From assembly GCF_031987975.1 (NCBI RefSeq), contig NZ_DALZYX010000007.1, forward strand, positions 186,001-250,000: DNA of 64,000 nt, written 5' to 3'. Under the pieces are notes generated by a model. It saw only the letters and a list, made by a program, of their open reading frames with translations. It had not been told where the DNA came from and did no database searches. This stretch comes from Pseudescherichia sp031987975 (GTDB taxonomy: Bacteria > Pseudomonadota > Gammaproteobacteria > Enterobacterales > Enterobacteriaceae). Shown here one piece after another: positions 8,892 to 18,363 of this stretch; position 1 is the stretch's first letter, and each line of letters opens with the position of its first letter. A program made the translations under genes and the position numbers.

Positions 8892-9860
8892 TTATTTAGA
8901 AAGTTCAGCCAGTCCGTCGAGGTAGCGCTCTGCATCGAGCGCGGCCATGCAGCCGGTGCCCGCAGAGGTGATCGCCTGACGGTAGATGTGGTCCATGACG
9001 TCCCCAGCGGCAAAGACACCCGGAATGCTGGTCTGGGTAGCATTGCCGTGGATGCCGGACTGTACTTTGATGTAGCCGTTCTCCAGCTCCAGCTGACCAT
9101 CAAAAATCGCCGTGTTCGGGCTGTGGCCGATAGCCACGAACAGGCCCGCGACCTCTAATGACTCGACGTTGTCGGCATTCTGCGTATCACGCAGGCGCAG
9201 GCCGCTCACGCCCATCTGGTCGCCGGTCACCTCTTCCAGCGTGCGGTGGGTGTGCAGCACGATGTTGCCGCTGGCGACTTTGTCCATCAGGCGCTTGATG
9301 AGGATCTTCTCCGCGCGGAAGGTATCGCGACGGTGGATCAGGTGCACCTCAGAGGCAATGTTCGCCAGATAAAGCGCTTCCTCAACTGCGGTGTTACCGC
9401 CGCCGATGACCGCAACTTTTTGGTTACGGTAGAAGAAGCCGTCGCAGGTTGCACAGGCGGAGACGCCGCGGCCTTTAAACGCCTCTTCTGACGGCAGGCC
9501 AAGGTAACGGGCAGACGCACCGGTTGCTACGATCAGCGCATCGCAGGTGTACTCACCGCTGTCGCCGGTCAGGCGGAACGGACGGTTCTGCAGATCGACC
9601 TTGTTGATATGGTCAAACAGGATTTCGGTCTCAAACTTCGCCGCGTGCTCGTGCATACGCTCCATCAGCACCGGACCTGTCAGATCGTGCGGATCGCCCG
9701 GCCAGTTTTCCACTTCAGTGGTGGTAGTAAGCTGACCGCCTTTCTCCATACCGGTCACCAGTACCGGCTGGAGGTTAGCGCGTGCGGCATAGACTGCGGC
9801 GGTATAGCCAGCAGGTCCAGAACCAAGAATAAGCAGCTTAGTATGTTTAGCTGTGCCCAT
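8892..9860 (-). CDS. trxB: Thioredoxin reductase (NADPH)
   Basis: Start MGTAKHTKLLILGSGPAGYT gives 322 residues; a longer in-frame ORF (32 extra codons) has no counterpart in the family. TrxB is a homodimeric cytoplasmic flavoenzyme that passes electrons from NADPH through FAD and a redox disulfide to thioredoxin. The sequence shows the FAD-binding GSGPAG motif near the N terminus, the redox pair CATC (about 136-139), the NADPH-binding VIGGGNTAVEEA and the C-terminal FAD motif GVFAAGDV. It is divergent from lrp and followed by its own terminator before cydDC. Confidence 0.99.
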   Translation of the reverse strand: MGTAKHTKLLILGSGPAGYTAAVYAARANLQPVLVTGMEKGGQLTTTTEVENWPGDPHDLTGPVLMERMHEHAAKFETEILFDHINKVDLQNRPFRLTGDSGEYTCDALIVATGASARYLGLPSEEAFKGRGVSACATCDGFFYRNQKVAVIGGGNTAVEEALYLANIASEVHLIHRRDTFRAEKILIKRLMDKVASGNIVLHTHRTLEEVTGDQMGVSGLRLRDTQNADNVESLEVAGLFVAIGHSPNTAIFDGQLELENGYIKVQSGIHGNATQTSIPGVFAAGDVMDHIYRQAITSAGTGCMAALDAERYLDGLAELSK

Positions 9861-10419
9861 GAGATCCCCATAGTTGGTGGCAGACAATGGGCTGGATTGT
9901 AGGGAATTTACGGCGGTAAAAAAAGGGTATGGCAGTTTTGTTAACGATATGTGCAATAGGCAGGGCCAATAATCTACAGCCTTTCATTAACTGCGGCCAT
10001 AACTAATTCTACTGAAATTGGTAGTTTTATAAGAAGATTACATGAGTTTTAGGCAGGGTCGATGATGAATATCTGGCATGTTGTACTAAAAAAAGATGTT
10101 TTACTTTGACAATCCGCTGCGCATTTGCGAAAACATTCGAGGAAGACAAGAGCAGCGTTTCGCGCGTGGGATAAAATCACGCATAAAGATGCCCTTAACC
10201 AGGCCAGTAACCAAACCAGTGACATCGTACGGGGCGTGGACAGACACTCCGGGCAATATCACCGGCTGCGCCTGGCAACCGTCTTCTTAATGCAGGCCCC
10301 CAATATACTCCGCGCAAATAACGATAATGCGGAACGTATGGCGACGGGCAAAGACTCTGAACAGTGAAGTGCACAGGGTCAAGACAGGAGTAGGGAAGGA
10401 ATACAGAGAGACAATAATA
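9861..10419. promoter_or_regulatory. trxB-lrp divergent intergenic region with long lrp leader
   Basis: This 559-base gap has no gene I can support. The lrp side has a perfect -35 box TTGACA at 10106-10111, but the -10 sequence about 17 bases on is weak (GAAAAC/AAACAT). This would place the lrp transcript start about 270-280 bases before the ATG, in line with the long lrp leader described in E. coli, which is a target of Lrp autorepression and of small RNAs. The AT-rich stretch at 10000-10105 is a plausible Lrp/H-NS binding zone. The small ORFs at 10096-10367 have no recognisable product. Confidence 0.6.
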
Positions 10420-10914
10420 ATGGTAGATAGCAAAAAGCGTCCTGGCAAAGATCTCGACCGCATCGATCGTAACATTCTGAATGAATTGCAGAAGGATGGG
10501 CGCATCTCTAACGTCGAGCTTTCAAAGCGAGTGGGACTTTCTCCGACGCCGTGCCTTGAGCGTGTGCGCCGGCTGGAAAGACAGGGTTTCATCCAGGGCT
10601 ATACGGCGCTGCTGAACCCGCATTATCTGGATGCATCACTTCTGGTATTTGTTGAGATTACTCTGAATCGCGGCGCGCCGGATGTGTTTGAGCAATTTAA
10701 CGCCGCAGTACAAAAACTTGAAGAGATTCAAGAGTGTCATCTGGTTTCCGGTGATTTCGACTACCTGTTGAAAACCCGCGTGCCAGATATGTCGGCCTAC
10801 CGCAAACTGCTGGGTGAAACCCTGCTGCGTCTGCCGGGCGTTAACGACACACGTACCTATGTGGTGATGGAAGAGGTCAAACAGAGTAATCGTCTGGTTA
10901 TTAAAACCCGCTAA
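10420..10914 (+). CDS. lrp: Leucine-responsive regulatory protein Lrp
   Basis: The 164-residue protein MVDSKKRPGKDLDRIDRNIL onward has the E. coli length and is almost identical to it. The N-terminal helix-turn-helix (about 12-60, with NVELSKRVGLSPTPCLERVR) is followed by a linker and the C-terminal RAM domain that binds leucine and forms octamers/hexadecamers. Lrp is a global regulator of amino-acid metabolism, pili and transport, and serC-aroA in this same window is a known E. coli target. The open frame extends 31 codons upstream through the leader, but conservation starts at this ATG. Confidence 0.99.
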   Translation: MVDSKKRPGKDLDRIDRNILNELQKDGRISNVELSKRVGLSPTPCLERVRRLERQGFIQGYTALLNPHYLDASLLVFVEITLNRGAPDVFEQFNAAVQKLEEIQECHLVSGDFDYLLKTRVPDMSAYRKLLGETLLRLPGVNDTRTYVVMEEVKQSNRLVIKTR

Positions 10915-10954
10915 CACGGAACAGGTGCAAAATCGACGCAGTTTGATTACACTC

Positions 10955-10970
10955 CTGGTAATCCATACAG
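10955..10970 (+). promoter_or_regulatory. LexA-box-like site upstream of ftsK
   Basis: CTGG-TAATCCAT-ACAG lies 65 bases before the ftsK start. It matches the LexA core CTGT-N8-ACAG except for G in place of the last T of the left half. From memory, the E. coli ftsK (dinH) operator is in the same place and shares the TAATCCATACAG part. Confidence 0.65.
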
Positions 10971-11034
10971 CAGCAGTGTCGGGGCAACCTGACACTGTTC
11001 TCCGTTTTAGCAACAAGGACCTGGAGAGCCTTTC

Positions 11035-14000
11035 TTGAGCCAGGAATATACTGAAGACAAAGAAGTCACATTAAGCAAGTTAAGCAGCGGACGCCGGCTC
11101 CTTGAGGCGTTACTGATACTTGTCGCCCTTTTTGCAGTCTGGCTGATGGTCGCGCTGCTCAGCTTCAACCCTTCCGATCCCAGCTGGTCACAAACCGCAT
11201 GGCATGAGCCTATCCATAATCTGGGTGGCGCGCCGGGCGCGTGGCTTGCCGATACGCTATTTTTCATCTTTGGCGTGATGGCCTACACCATCCCGGTGAT
11301 GATCGTCGGCGGCTGCTGGTTTGCCTGGCGGCACCGCACCAACGATGACTATATTGATTACTTCGCCGTCTCGCTGCGTCTGATTGGCGTGCTGGCCCTG
11401 ATCCTCACCTCCTGTGGCCTTGCGGCCATCAACGCCGATGATATCTGGTACTTTGCCTCCGGCGGGGTGATCGGCAGCCTGCTCAGCACCACCATGATGC
11501 CGCTGCTGCACAGTAGCGGCGGCACAATCGCGCTGCTCTGCGTCTGGGCTGCCGGTCTGACGCTGTTTACGGGCTGGTCCTGGGTCAGCATCGCCGAGAA
11601 AATAGGTAGCGTGCTGCTCAACATTCTTACCTTCGCCAGCAACCGTACCCGTCGGGATGATACCTGGGTCGATGACGAAGAGTACGAAGACGAAGAGGAG
11701 TACGATGACGAGCCAGCCGCACAACGGCGCGAGTCTCGCCGTACCCGCATCATGCGTGGGGTACTGGCCCGCCGTAAGCGCGTGGCAGAGAAGTTTGCCA
11801 ACCCGCTGGGCCGTAAAACCGATGAAGCGCTCTTCTCAGGCCGACGGATGGACGACGAGGAAGAGGTGCAGTACAGCGCCCGTGGCGTAGCCGCCGATCC
11901 TAATGACGTGCTTTTCTCAGGCCATCGCGCTACTCAGGGGGAGCAGTATGACGAGTACGATCCGCTCCTGAGCGGCCCGAGCGTAGCTGAACCGCTTGCC
12001 GCCGCCGCGCTGGCAACCGCTGATGCCCAGGCGTACGTTGCGCCATCGCAGCCGGTTATGCCGACGCCGCCGATGACCCAAACGGCCCCGATCCCGGCCG
12101 CTGCTACTCTCTCTGAGCCTGCGCCTGAAGCCCAGTGGCAGCCTGCCGCTCCTGAGCCGCAACAGCACTATGTTCCACCGATGCAGGCGCAGAATCCACC
12201 CGAGATGCACGTCGCCAGCGTTGCGCCGCAGCCGGAATCTGTCTGGTCACCAGAGCCAGCCTGGCAGCAGGAGCCGGTTGCCACCGCTGCGCCAGCCGCC
12301 ATGCCGGAGCCTGAAGTACCTGGGCCTGAACCCGAGCCGGAGGAAGAGGTTAAGCATACCCGTCCGCCGCTCTACTATTTTGAAGAGGTTGAGGAGCGAC
12401 GCGCCCGCGAACGCGAGCAGCTTGCTGCCTGGTATCAGCCAGTGCCAGAACCCGCTGCGCCAGAGCCATTTGCTCCTGCCCCTGCACCAGCCGCGCCTGC
12501 GATGACGCCGCCGCCGGTAGCAGAGCCGACCTTTGCCCCAGCCGTACCGGATGTTAAACAGGCTGCGGCAGCGGTCACGACGGCTGCTGCGTCCGCTACC
12601 GCTGCCCCTGCGTTCGGCCTGGCCGACGGTGGTGCGCCGCGTCCGCAGGTCAAAGAGGGCATTGGCCCACAGCTACCGCGTCCGAACCGGGTTCGCGTGC
12701 CGACCCGCCGAGAGCTGGCTTCCTACGGGATCAAGCTGCCTTCGCAGCGTATCGCCGAAGAACGTGCCGCTCGTGAAGCCGAGCGTCAGCAGCCTGAGCC
12801 TTTTAGCGATGATGAAGCTGATACGCTGCATCAGGACGAACTGGCCCGCCAGTTTGCCGCCTCCCAGCAGTCGCGCTATGGTGAAGAGTATCAGCACGGG
12901 GAGCAAGGCGACACGTGGCAAGATGATGAAGATGATGCAGCCGAAGCGGAGCTGGCCCGTCAGTTTGCCGCTTCCCAGCAGCAGCGCTATTCAACAGAGC
13001 AGCCGCCGTCGGCAAATCCGTTCTCGCTGGCTGACTTTGAATTTTCCCCAATGAAAACGCTGGTGGACGACGGCCCAAGCGAGCCGCTCTTTACGCTGCC
13101 GCCGGAAGAGCCTGCCCAGCCGTCGGCTCCTGTGTCGCCACCGCAGCAGCAGTATCAGCAGCCTGTCGCACCTGCGCCAGTACAGCCACAGCAGCAGTAT
13201 CAGCCTGTGCATCAGCCTGCCGCCGCGCCCGTAACGCCGCAGCCCGCTGCGCAGGAGAGTCTGATCCATCCGCTGCTGATGCGTAACGGCGACAGCCGCC
13301 CAACGCAGCGGCCGACTACGCCGCTGCCGTCGCTGGATCTGCTGACCCAGCCGCCGTCAGAGGTGGAGCCGGTAGATACTTTTGCCCTGGAGCAGATGGC
13401 GCGCCTGGTTGAGGCTCGCCTGAACGACTTCCGCATCAAAGCCGATGTGGTGAACTACTCGCCGGGTCCGGTGATCACCCGCTTCGAGCTGAACCTGGCT
13501 CCGGGCGTAAAAGCGGCGCGTATCTCTAACCTCTCCCGCGATCTGGCCCGTTCTCTGTCGACGGTGGCCGTCCGCGTGGTGGAAGTGATCCCAGGCAAGC
13601 CTTACGTGGGCCTGGAATTGCCGAACAAAAAGCGCCAGACCGTCTATCTGCGTGAGGTGCTGGACTGCGCGAAGTTCCGCGAAAGCCCGTCGCCGCTGAC
13701 CGTGGTGCTGGGGAAAGATATCGCGGGCGACCCCATTATTGCCGACCTGGCTAAAATGCCGCACCTGCTGGTAGCGGGTACCACCGGCTCGGGTAAATCG
13801 GTAGGGGTCAACGCCATGATCCTTAGCATGCTCTATAAAGCACGACCGGAAGACGTGAGATTCATCATGATCGACCCGAAAATGCTTGAGCTGTCGGTCT
13901 ATGAAGGCATTCCGCACCTGTTGACCGAGGTCGTTACCGACATGAAGGACGCTGCTAACGCCCTGCGCTGGAGCGTCAACGAGATGGAGCGTCGCTACAA

Positions 14001-14799
14001 ACTGATGTCCGCTCTCGGGGTGCGTAACCTTGCGGGCTACAACGAGAAGATTGCCGAAGCCGCACGCATGGGCCGTCCAATCCCCGATCCGTACTGGAAG
14101 CCGGGCGACAGCATGGACGCCACCCATCCGGTACTGGAGAAGCTGCCGTATATCGTGGTGCTGGTAGACGAATTTGCTGACCTGATGATGACGGTAGGTA
14201 AGAAGGTCGAAGAGCTTATTGCCCGTCTGGCACAGAAGGCGCGCGCGGCCGGTATCCACCTGGTGCTCGCTACCCAGCGTCCGTCGGTGGATGTGATCAC
14301 CGGTCTGATCAAGGCCAACATTCCGACGCGTATCGCCTTTACCGTATCGAGCAAAATTGACTCCCGTACCATCCTTGATCAGGGCGGTGCCGAGTCGCTG
14401 CTGGGCATGGGGGATATGCTCTACTCCGGGCCTAACTCCTCCTCGGCACCGGTGCGCGTACACGGTGCGTTTGTTCGTGACGAAGAGGTTCATGCCGTGG
14501 TGCAGGACTGGAAAGCGCGCGGCCGTCCGCAGTATGTCGAAGGCATCACCTCTGACAGTGAAAGCGAAGGCGGCGGCGGCGGACTGGACTCCGGTGAAGA
14601 GCTGGATCCGCTGTTCGACCAGGCGGTCAACTTTGTTACCGAAAAGCGCAAGGCCTCGATCTCCGGGGTTCAGCGTCAGTTCCGCATTGGTTACAACCGC
14701 GCTGCGCGTATCATCGAGCAGATGGAGGCCCAGGGCATCGTCAGCGAGGCGGGCCATAACGGCAACCGTGAGGTGCTTGCTCCGCCGCCGTTTGAGTAG
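11035..14799 (+). CDS. ftsK: FtsK, septal DNA translocase
   Basis: The protein has 1254 residues and starts with TTG (SQEYTEDKEVTLSKL follows; GGAG ribosome site 8 bases upstream). Regions in order are: an N-terminal membrane domain with four or five helices (~25-205) required for division; a long acidic, Pro/Gln/Ala-rich linker (~206-775); and the alpha-beta RecA-like motor with Walker A GTTGSGKS at 915-922 and Walker B IVVLVDEFADL. The gamma winged-helix (~1186-1254, ending REVLAPPPFE) reads KOPS and activates XerD at dif. FtsK pumps chromosome ends to the septum. The linker is about 75 residues shorter than in E. coli K-12, mainly in the Gln/Pro-rich repeats; linker length is naturally variable. 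Confidence 0.99.
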   Translation: MSQEYTEDKEVTLSKLSSGRRLLEALLILVALFAVWLMVALLSFNPSDPSWSQTAWHEPIHNLGGAPGAWLADTLFFIFGVMAYTIPVMIVGGCWFAWRHRTNDDYIDYFAVSLRLIGVLALILTSCGLAAINADDIWYFASGGVIGSLLSTTMMPLLHSSGGTIALLCVWAAGLTLFTGWSWVSIAEKIGSVLLNILTFASNRTRRDDTWVDDEEYEDEEEYDDEPAAQRRESRRTRIMRGVLARRKRVAEKFANPLGRKTDEALFSGRRMDDEEEVQYSARGVAADPNDVLFSGHRATQGEQYDEYDPLLSGPSVAEPLAAAALATADAQAYVAPSQPVMPTPPMTQTAPIPAAATLSEPAPEAQWQPAAPEPQQHYVPPMQAQNPPEMHVASVAPQPESVWSPEPAWQQEPVATAAPAAMPEPEVPGPEPEPEEEVKHTRPPLYYFEEVEERRAREREQLAAWYQPVPEPAAPEPFAPAPAPAAPAMTPPPVAEPTFAPAVPDVKQAAAAVTTAAASATAAPAFGLADGGAPRPQVKEGIGPQLPRPNRVRVPTRRELASYGIKLPSQRIAEERAAREAERQQPEPFSDDEADTLHQDELARQFAASQQSRYGEEYQHGEQGDTWQDDEDDAAEAELARQFAASQQQRYSTEQPPSANPFSLADFEFSPMKTLVDDGPSEPLFTLPPEEPAQPSAPVSPPQQQYQQPVAPAPVQPQQQYQPVHQPAAAPVTPQPAAQESLIHPLLMRNGDSRPTQRPTTPLPSLDLLTQPPSEVEPVDTFALEQMARLVEARLNDFRIKADVVNYSPGPVITRFELNLAPGVKAARISNLSRDLARSLSTVAVRVVEVIPGKPYVGLELPNKKRQTVYLREVLDCAKFRESPSPLTVVLGKDIAGDPIIADLAKMPHLLVAGTTGSGKSVGVNAMILSMLYKARPEDVRFIMIDPKMLELSVYEGIPHLLTEVVTDMKDAANALRWSVNEMERRYKLMSALGVRNLAGYNEKIAEAARMGRPIPDPYWKPGDSMDATHPVLEKLPYIVVLVDEFADLMMTVGKKVEELIARLAQKARAAGIHLVLATQRPSVDVITGLIKANIPTRIAFTVSSKIDSRTILDQGGAESLLGMGDMLYSGPNSSSAPVRVHGAFVRDEEVHAVVQDWKARGRPQYVEGITSDSESEGGGGGLDSGEELDPLFDQAVNFVTEKRKASISGVQRQFRIGYNRAARIIEQMEAQGIVSEAGHNGNREVLAPPPFE
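12841..12990 (+). repeat. Internal repeat in the FtsK linker
   Basis: LARQFAASQQSRY (residues ~603-615) recurs as LARQFAASQQQRY (~640-652). At DNA level 35 of 39 bases agree between 12841 and 12952. E. coli FtsK has the equivalent pair, so it is an old duplication within the linker. Confidence 0.8.
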
Positions 14800-14939
14800 C
14801 GCCTCTGAGTGCAAATTTGGGTAAATTCGTCAAAAATCAGCTTTTTCCTCTTTCACTCTTTGCCGATTTAGCCTGCAATGAGTGTCAGAGGTTCTCCCGG
14901 ATCGGGAGCGACGTAGCAGACGTAGCAAAAGGACTAATA

Positions 14940-15551
14940 ATGAAAAAAATCGCAATGACCTGTGCATTACTCTCTTCACTGGTAGCGAGCAGCGTCTGGG
15001 CTGATGCCGCCAGCGATCTGAAAAGCCGCCTCGATAAAGTCGGCAGCTTCCACGCCAGCTTCACGCAAAAAGTAACCGATGGCAGCGGCGCGGCGGTGCA
15101 GGAAGGTCAGGGGGATTTATGGGTCAAGCGCCCGAACCTGTTTAACTGGCACATGACGCAGCCGGACGAAAGCATTCTGGTCTCCGACGGCAAAACCCTG
15201 TGGTTCTATAACCCGTTCGTTGAGCAGGCGACGGCCACCAATCTCAGCTCTGCTACCAGCAATACGCCGTTCATGCTGATTGCCCGTAACCAGACCAGCG
15301 ACTGGCAGCAGTACAATATTAAGCAAACCGGTAACGACTTCGTGCTCACGCCGAAAAGCAAAAATGGTAACCTGAAACAGTTCACCATTAACGTGAGCCA
15401 GAACGGTACTATTAACCAGTTCAGCGCCGTTGAGCAGGACGATCAGCGCAGCACTTACCAGCTGCAGTCTCAGCAGAATGGCGCTGTGGATCCCTCTAAA
15501 TTTACCTTTACCCCGCCGCAGGGCGTAACGGTGGACGACCAACGCAAGTAG
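14940..15551 (+). CDS. lolA: LolA, periplasmic lipoprotein carrier
   Basis: Start MKKIAMTCALLSSLVASSVW (ATG at 14940) gives 203 residues with a clear signal peptide cut after VWA, leaving DAASDLKSRL. Upstream in-frame codons from 14817 are rejected because they precede the signal peptide. LolA receives outer-membrane lipoproteins from LolCDE and carries them to LolB; the incomplete beta-barrel fold is typical, with SFHASFTQKV and GDLWVKRPNLFNWHM blocks. rarA begins 8 bases after the stop, so the two are cotranscribed. Confidence 0.98.
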   Translation: MKKIAMTCALLSSLVASSVWADAASDLKSRLDKVGSFHASFTQKVTDGSGAAVQEGQGDLWVKRPNLFNWHMTQPDESILVSDGKTLWFYNPFVEQATATNLSSATSNTPFMLIARNQTSDWQQYNIKQTGNDFVLTPKSKNGNLKQFTINVSQNGTINQFSAVEQDDQRSTYQLQSQQNGAVDPSKFTFTPPQGVTVDDQRK

Positions 15552-15559
15552 AGGCCTGA

Positions 15560-16903
15560 GTGAGCAATCTGTCGCTCGATTTTTCAGACAACGCGTTTCA
15601 ACCTCTGGCCGCCCGTATGCGGCCAGAAAACTTAGCGCAGTATATCGGCCAGCAGCATCTGCTGGCACCGGGTAAGCCGCTGCCCCGGGCTATTGAAGCC
15701 GGGCAGCTGCACTCGATGATCCTCTGGGGGCCGCCTGGTACCGGTAAGACAACCCTTGCCGAAGTGATTGCCCACTATGCTAACGCCGACGTTGAGCGTA
15801 TCTCCGCGGTGACTTCTGGCGTTAAAGAGATCCGAGAGGCCATTGAGCGCGCCCGCCAGCGTCGCAACGCCGGTCGCCGTACCATTCTTTTTGTGGACGA
15901 GGTCCACCGCTTCAATAAGAGCCAGCAGGATGCTTTCCTGCCGCATATTGAAGACGGCACCATCACCTTTATCGGGGCCACGACCGAAAACCCTTCGTTT
16001 GAGCTTAACTCGGCACTGCTCTCCCGCGCCCGCGTCTACCTGCTGAAATCCCTCTCCGTTGAGGATATCGAACAGGTGCTGGATCAGGCTATTAGCGATA
16101 AAGAGCGTGGCTACGGCGGGCAGAATATCGTCCTGCCGGATGAGACCCGGCTGGCGATTGCCCAACTGGTCAACGGTGACGCCCGACGCGCCCTGAATAC
16201 GCTGGAGATGATGGCCGACATGGCCGAGGCTGACGAAAGCGGCAAGCGGGTGCTCAAGCCTGAGCTGTTGACCGAAATTGCCGGGGAACGCAGTGCGCGT
16301 TTCGATAACAAAGGCGATCGCTTCTACGATCTCATCTCGGCCCTGCACAAATCGGTACGCGGCAGCGCGCCGGATGCGGCGCTCTACTGGTATGCCCGCA
16401 TTATTACCGCCGGGGGCGACCCGCTCTACGTCGCGCGTCGCTGCCTGGCCATCGCCTCTGAAGATGTCGGCAACGCCGATCCCCGTGCGATGCAGGTTGC
16501 GCTCTCGGCATGGGACTGCTTTACCCGCGTCGGACCGGCAGAAGGGGAGCGCGCTATCGCCCAGGCGATTGTCTACCTTGCCTGCGCGCCAAAAAGCAAC
16601 GCCGTCTACACCGCCTTTAAAGCGGCGATGGCCGATGCCCGCGACAAGCCGGACTATGACGTACCCGATCACCTACGAAACGCGCCAACTAAACTGATGA
16701 AGGAGATGGGCTACGGCCAGCAGTATCGCTATGCCCACGACGAGCCTAACGCCTATGCCGCAGGCGAAGACTACTTCCCGCCCGAAATAGCACAAACGCG
16801 CTATTATCACCCCACCAGCAGAGGTCTTGAGGGCAAGATTGGCGAAAAGCTCGCCTGGCTGGCCGATCAGGACAATAAAAGCCCCACAAAACGCTATCGC
16901 TAA
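15560..16903 (+). CDS. rarA: RarA (MgsA), replication-associated AAA+ ATPase
   Basis: A GTG start 8 bases after lolA gives MSNLSLDFSDNAFQPLAARM and 447 residues, as in E. coli. The AAA+ core has Walker A GPPGTGKT (57-64), Walker B LFVDEVHRF, sensor 1 GATTENPSFE and an arginine finger SRARV; the C-terminal part (~270-447) is the tetramerisation domain. RarA, homologous to eukaryotic WRNIP1/Mgs1, acts at stalled forks and interacts with SSB. It sits between lolA and serS in the usual order. Confidence 0.98.
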   Translation: MSNLSLDFSDNAFQPLAARMRPENLAQYIGQQHLLAPGKPLPRAIEAGQLHSMILWGPPGTGKTTLAEVIAHYANADVERISAVTSGVKEIREAIERARQRRNAGRRTILFVDEVHRFNKSQQDAFLPHIEDGTITFIGATTENPSFELNSALLSRARVYLLKSLSVEDIEQVLDQAISDKERGYGGQNIVLPDETRLAIAQLVNGDARRALNTLEMMADMAEADESGKRVLKPELLTEIAGERSARFDNKGDRFYDLISALHKSVRGSAPDAALYWYARIITAGGDPLYVARRCLAIASEDVGNADPRAMQVALSAWDCFTRVGPAEGERAIAQAIVYLACAPKSNAVYTAFKAAMADARDKPDYDVPDHLRNAPTKLMKEMGYGQQYRYAHDEPNAYAAGEDYFPPEIAQTRYYHPTSRGLEGKIGEKLAWLADQDNKSPTKRYR

Positions 16904-16994
16904 TTGAGGCGTTGCGGTAAGGTTACCTGTGAATTCTTGTGGCTGCGTCTGCGGCCACTCCCTCTAATATCAATTCGATAAGCACAGGATAAGC

Positions 16995-18287
16995 ATGCTC
17001 GATCCCAATCTGCTGCGTACCGAGCCAGACGCAGTCGCAGAAAAACTGGCACGCCGGGGCTTTAAGCTGGATGTAGATAAACTGCGCGCTCTTGAAGAGC
17101 GTCGTAAAGTTTTGCAGGTCAACACGGAAAACCTGCAGGCGGAGCGTAACTCGCGATCGAAATCCATTGGCCAGGCGAAAGCGCGTGGGGAAGACATTGA
17201 GCCGTTACGTCTGGAAGTGAACAAGCTGGGCGAAGAGCTGGATGCCGCCAAAGCCGAGCTTGAGACGCTGCTGGCGGAGATCCGTGACATCGCGCTGACC
17301 CTGCCGAACCTGCCGGATGACTGTGTGCCGCTGGGTAAAGACGACAGCGAAAACGTGGAAGTTAGCCGCTGGGGTGAGCCACGTAAGTTTGATTTTGAAG
17401 TCCGCGATCACGTTACGCTGGGCGAGATGGCTAAAGGCCTCGACTTCGCTGCTGCGGTTAAGCTGACCGGCTCCCGATTTGTTGTGATGCAGGGGCAGAT
17501 TGCCCGCCTGCACCGCGCCCTGAGCCAGTTTATGATCGATCTGCACACCGAACAGCACGGCTACATTGAAAACTACGTCCCGTACCTGGTCAACCAGGAC
17601 ACGCTGTACGGTACCGGTCAGCTACCTAAATTTGGTGGCGATCTGTTCCATACCCGTCCTCTGGACGAAGAGGCAGAGAGCAGCAACTATTCTCTTATCC
17701 CGACTGCGGAAGTACCGCTGACCAACCTGGTGCGTGACGAGATCCTCGAGGAAGAGGCGCTGCCGCTGAAGATGACGGCCCATACGCCGTGCTTCCGCTC
17801 AGAAGCAGGCTCCTACGGTCGTGACACGCGTGGCCTGATCCGTATGCACCAGTTTGATAAAGTTGAGATGGTGCAGATCGTGCGTCCGGAAGACTCCATG
17901 GATGCGCTGGAAGAGATGACCGGCCACGCTGAGAAGGTGTTGCAGCTGTTAGGCCTGCCGTACCGTAAAGTGCTGCTGTGCAGCGGCGATATGGGCTTTG
18001 GCGCACGCAAAACTTACGATCTGGAAGTGTGGCTGCCGGCGCAGGATACCTACCGTGAAATCTCTTCCTGCTCTAACATGTGGGATTTCCAGGCGCGCCG
18101 CATGCAGGCTCGCTGCCGCAGCAAAGCAGACAAGAAAACCCGTCTGGTGCACACCCTTAACGGCTCTGGTCTGGCGGTAGGGCGTACTCTGGTCGCCGTG
18201 CTGGAAAACTATCAGCAGGCCGATGGCCGCATCGAGATCCCGGCCGTGCTGCGTCCGTATATGAAGGGTCTGGAGTACATTGGCTAA
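16995..18287 (+). CDS. serS: Seryl-tRNA synthetase
   Basis: This 430-residue class II aminoacyl-tRNA synthetase has the E. coli length. The N-terminal ~100 residues form the long coiled-coil arm that contacts the variable arm of tRNA-Ser and tRNA-Sec. The catalytic core contains motif 2 (TPCFRSEAGSYGRDTRGLIR) and motif 3 (LNGSGLAVGRTLVAVLENYQ). It charges tRNA-Ser and tRNA-Sec in the cytoplasm. It has its own short upstream region (91 bases after rarA) and a strong terminator. Confidence 0.99.
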   Translation: MLDPNLLRTEPDAVAEKLARRGFKLDVDKLRALEERRKVLQVNTENLQAERNSRSKSIGQAKARGEDIEPLRLEVNKLGEELDAAKAELETLLAEIRDIALTLPNLPDDCVPLGKDDSENVEVSRWGEPRKFDFEVRDHVTLGEMAKGLDFAAAVKLTGSRFVVMQGQIARLHRALSQFMIDLHTEQHGYIENYVPYLVNQDTLYGTGQLPKFGGDLFHTRPLDEEAESSNYSLIPTAEVPLTNLVRDEILEEEALPLKMTAHTPCFRSEAGSYGRDTRGLIRMHQFDKVEMVQIVRPEDSMDALEEMTGHAEKVLQLLGLPYRKVLLCSGDMGFGARKTYDLEVWLPAQDTYREISSCSNMWDFQARRMQARCRSKADKKTRLVHTLNGSGLAVGRTLVAVLENYQQADGRIEIPAVLRPYMKGLEYIG

Positions 18288-18307
18288 GCTAAGCCACCCT
18301 CACTCTT

Positions 18308-18334
18308 AAAAAAGCGCCTACGGGCGCTTTTTTT
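18308..18334 (+). terminator. serS terminator
   Basis: AAAGCGCC-TACG-GGCGCTTT followed by a run of T, 20 bases after the serS stop. A classic UNCG-type tetraloop hairpin. Confidence 0.93.
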
Positions 18335-18342
18335 ATGCCTGT

Positions 18343-18356
18343 TTGATATCAAACAA
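18343..18356 (+). promoter_or_regulatory. FNR-like site upstream of dmsA
   Basis: TTGAT-ATCA-AACAA matches the FNR consensus TTGAT-N4-ATCAA except for one base in the right half. Its centre is about 41 bases before a plausible start point near 18390 (with -10-like TAATAC at 18378-18383), the class II activation position. E. coli dmsABC is FNR-activated. Confidence 0.75.
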
Positions 18357-18363
18357 CAATTCT

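Noticed and set aside
10096..10367. Small plus-strand ORFs (64 and 80 codons) in the lrp leader
   Set aside because: They overlap each other, have no ribosome sites and no recognisable product. A leader peptide cannot be excluded but is not supported.
13357..14814. 485-codon open frame antisense to ftsK
   Set aside because: Covers the conserved motor domain of ftsK on the opposite strand; His/Arg-rich translation without a domain.
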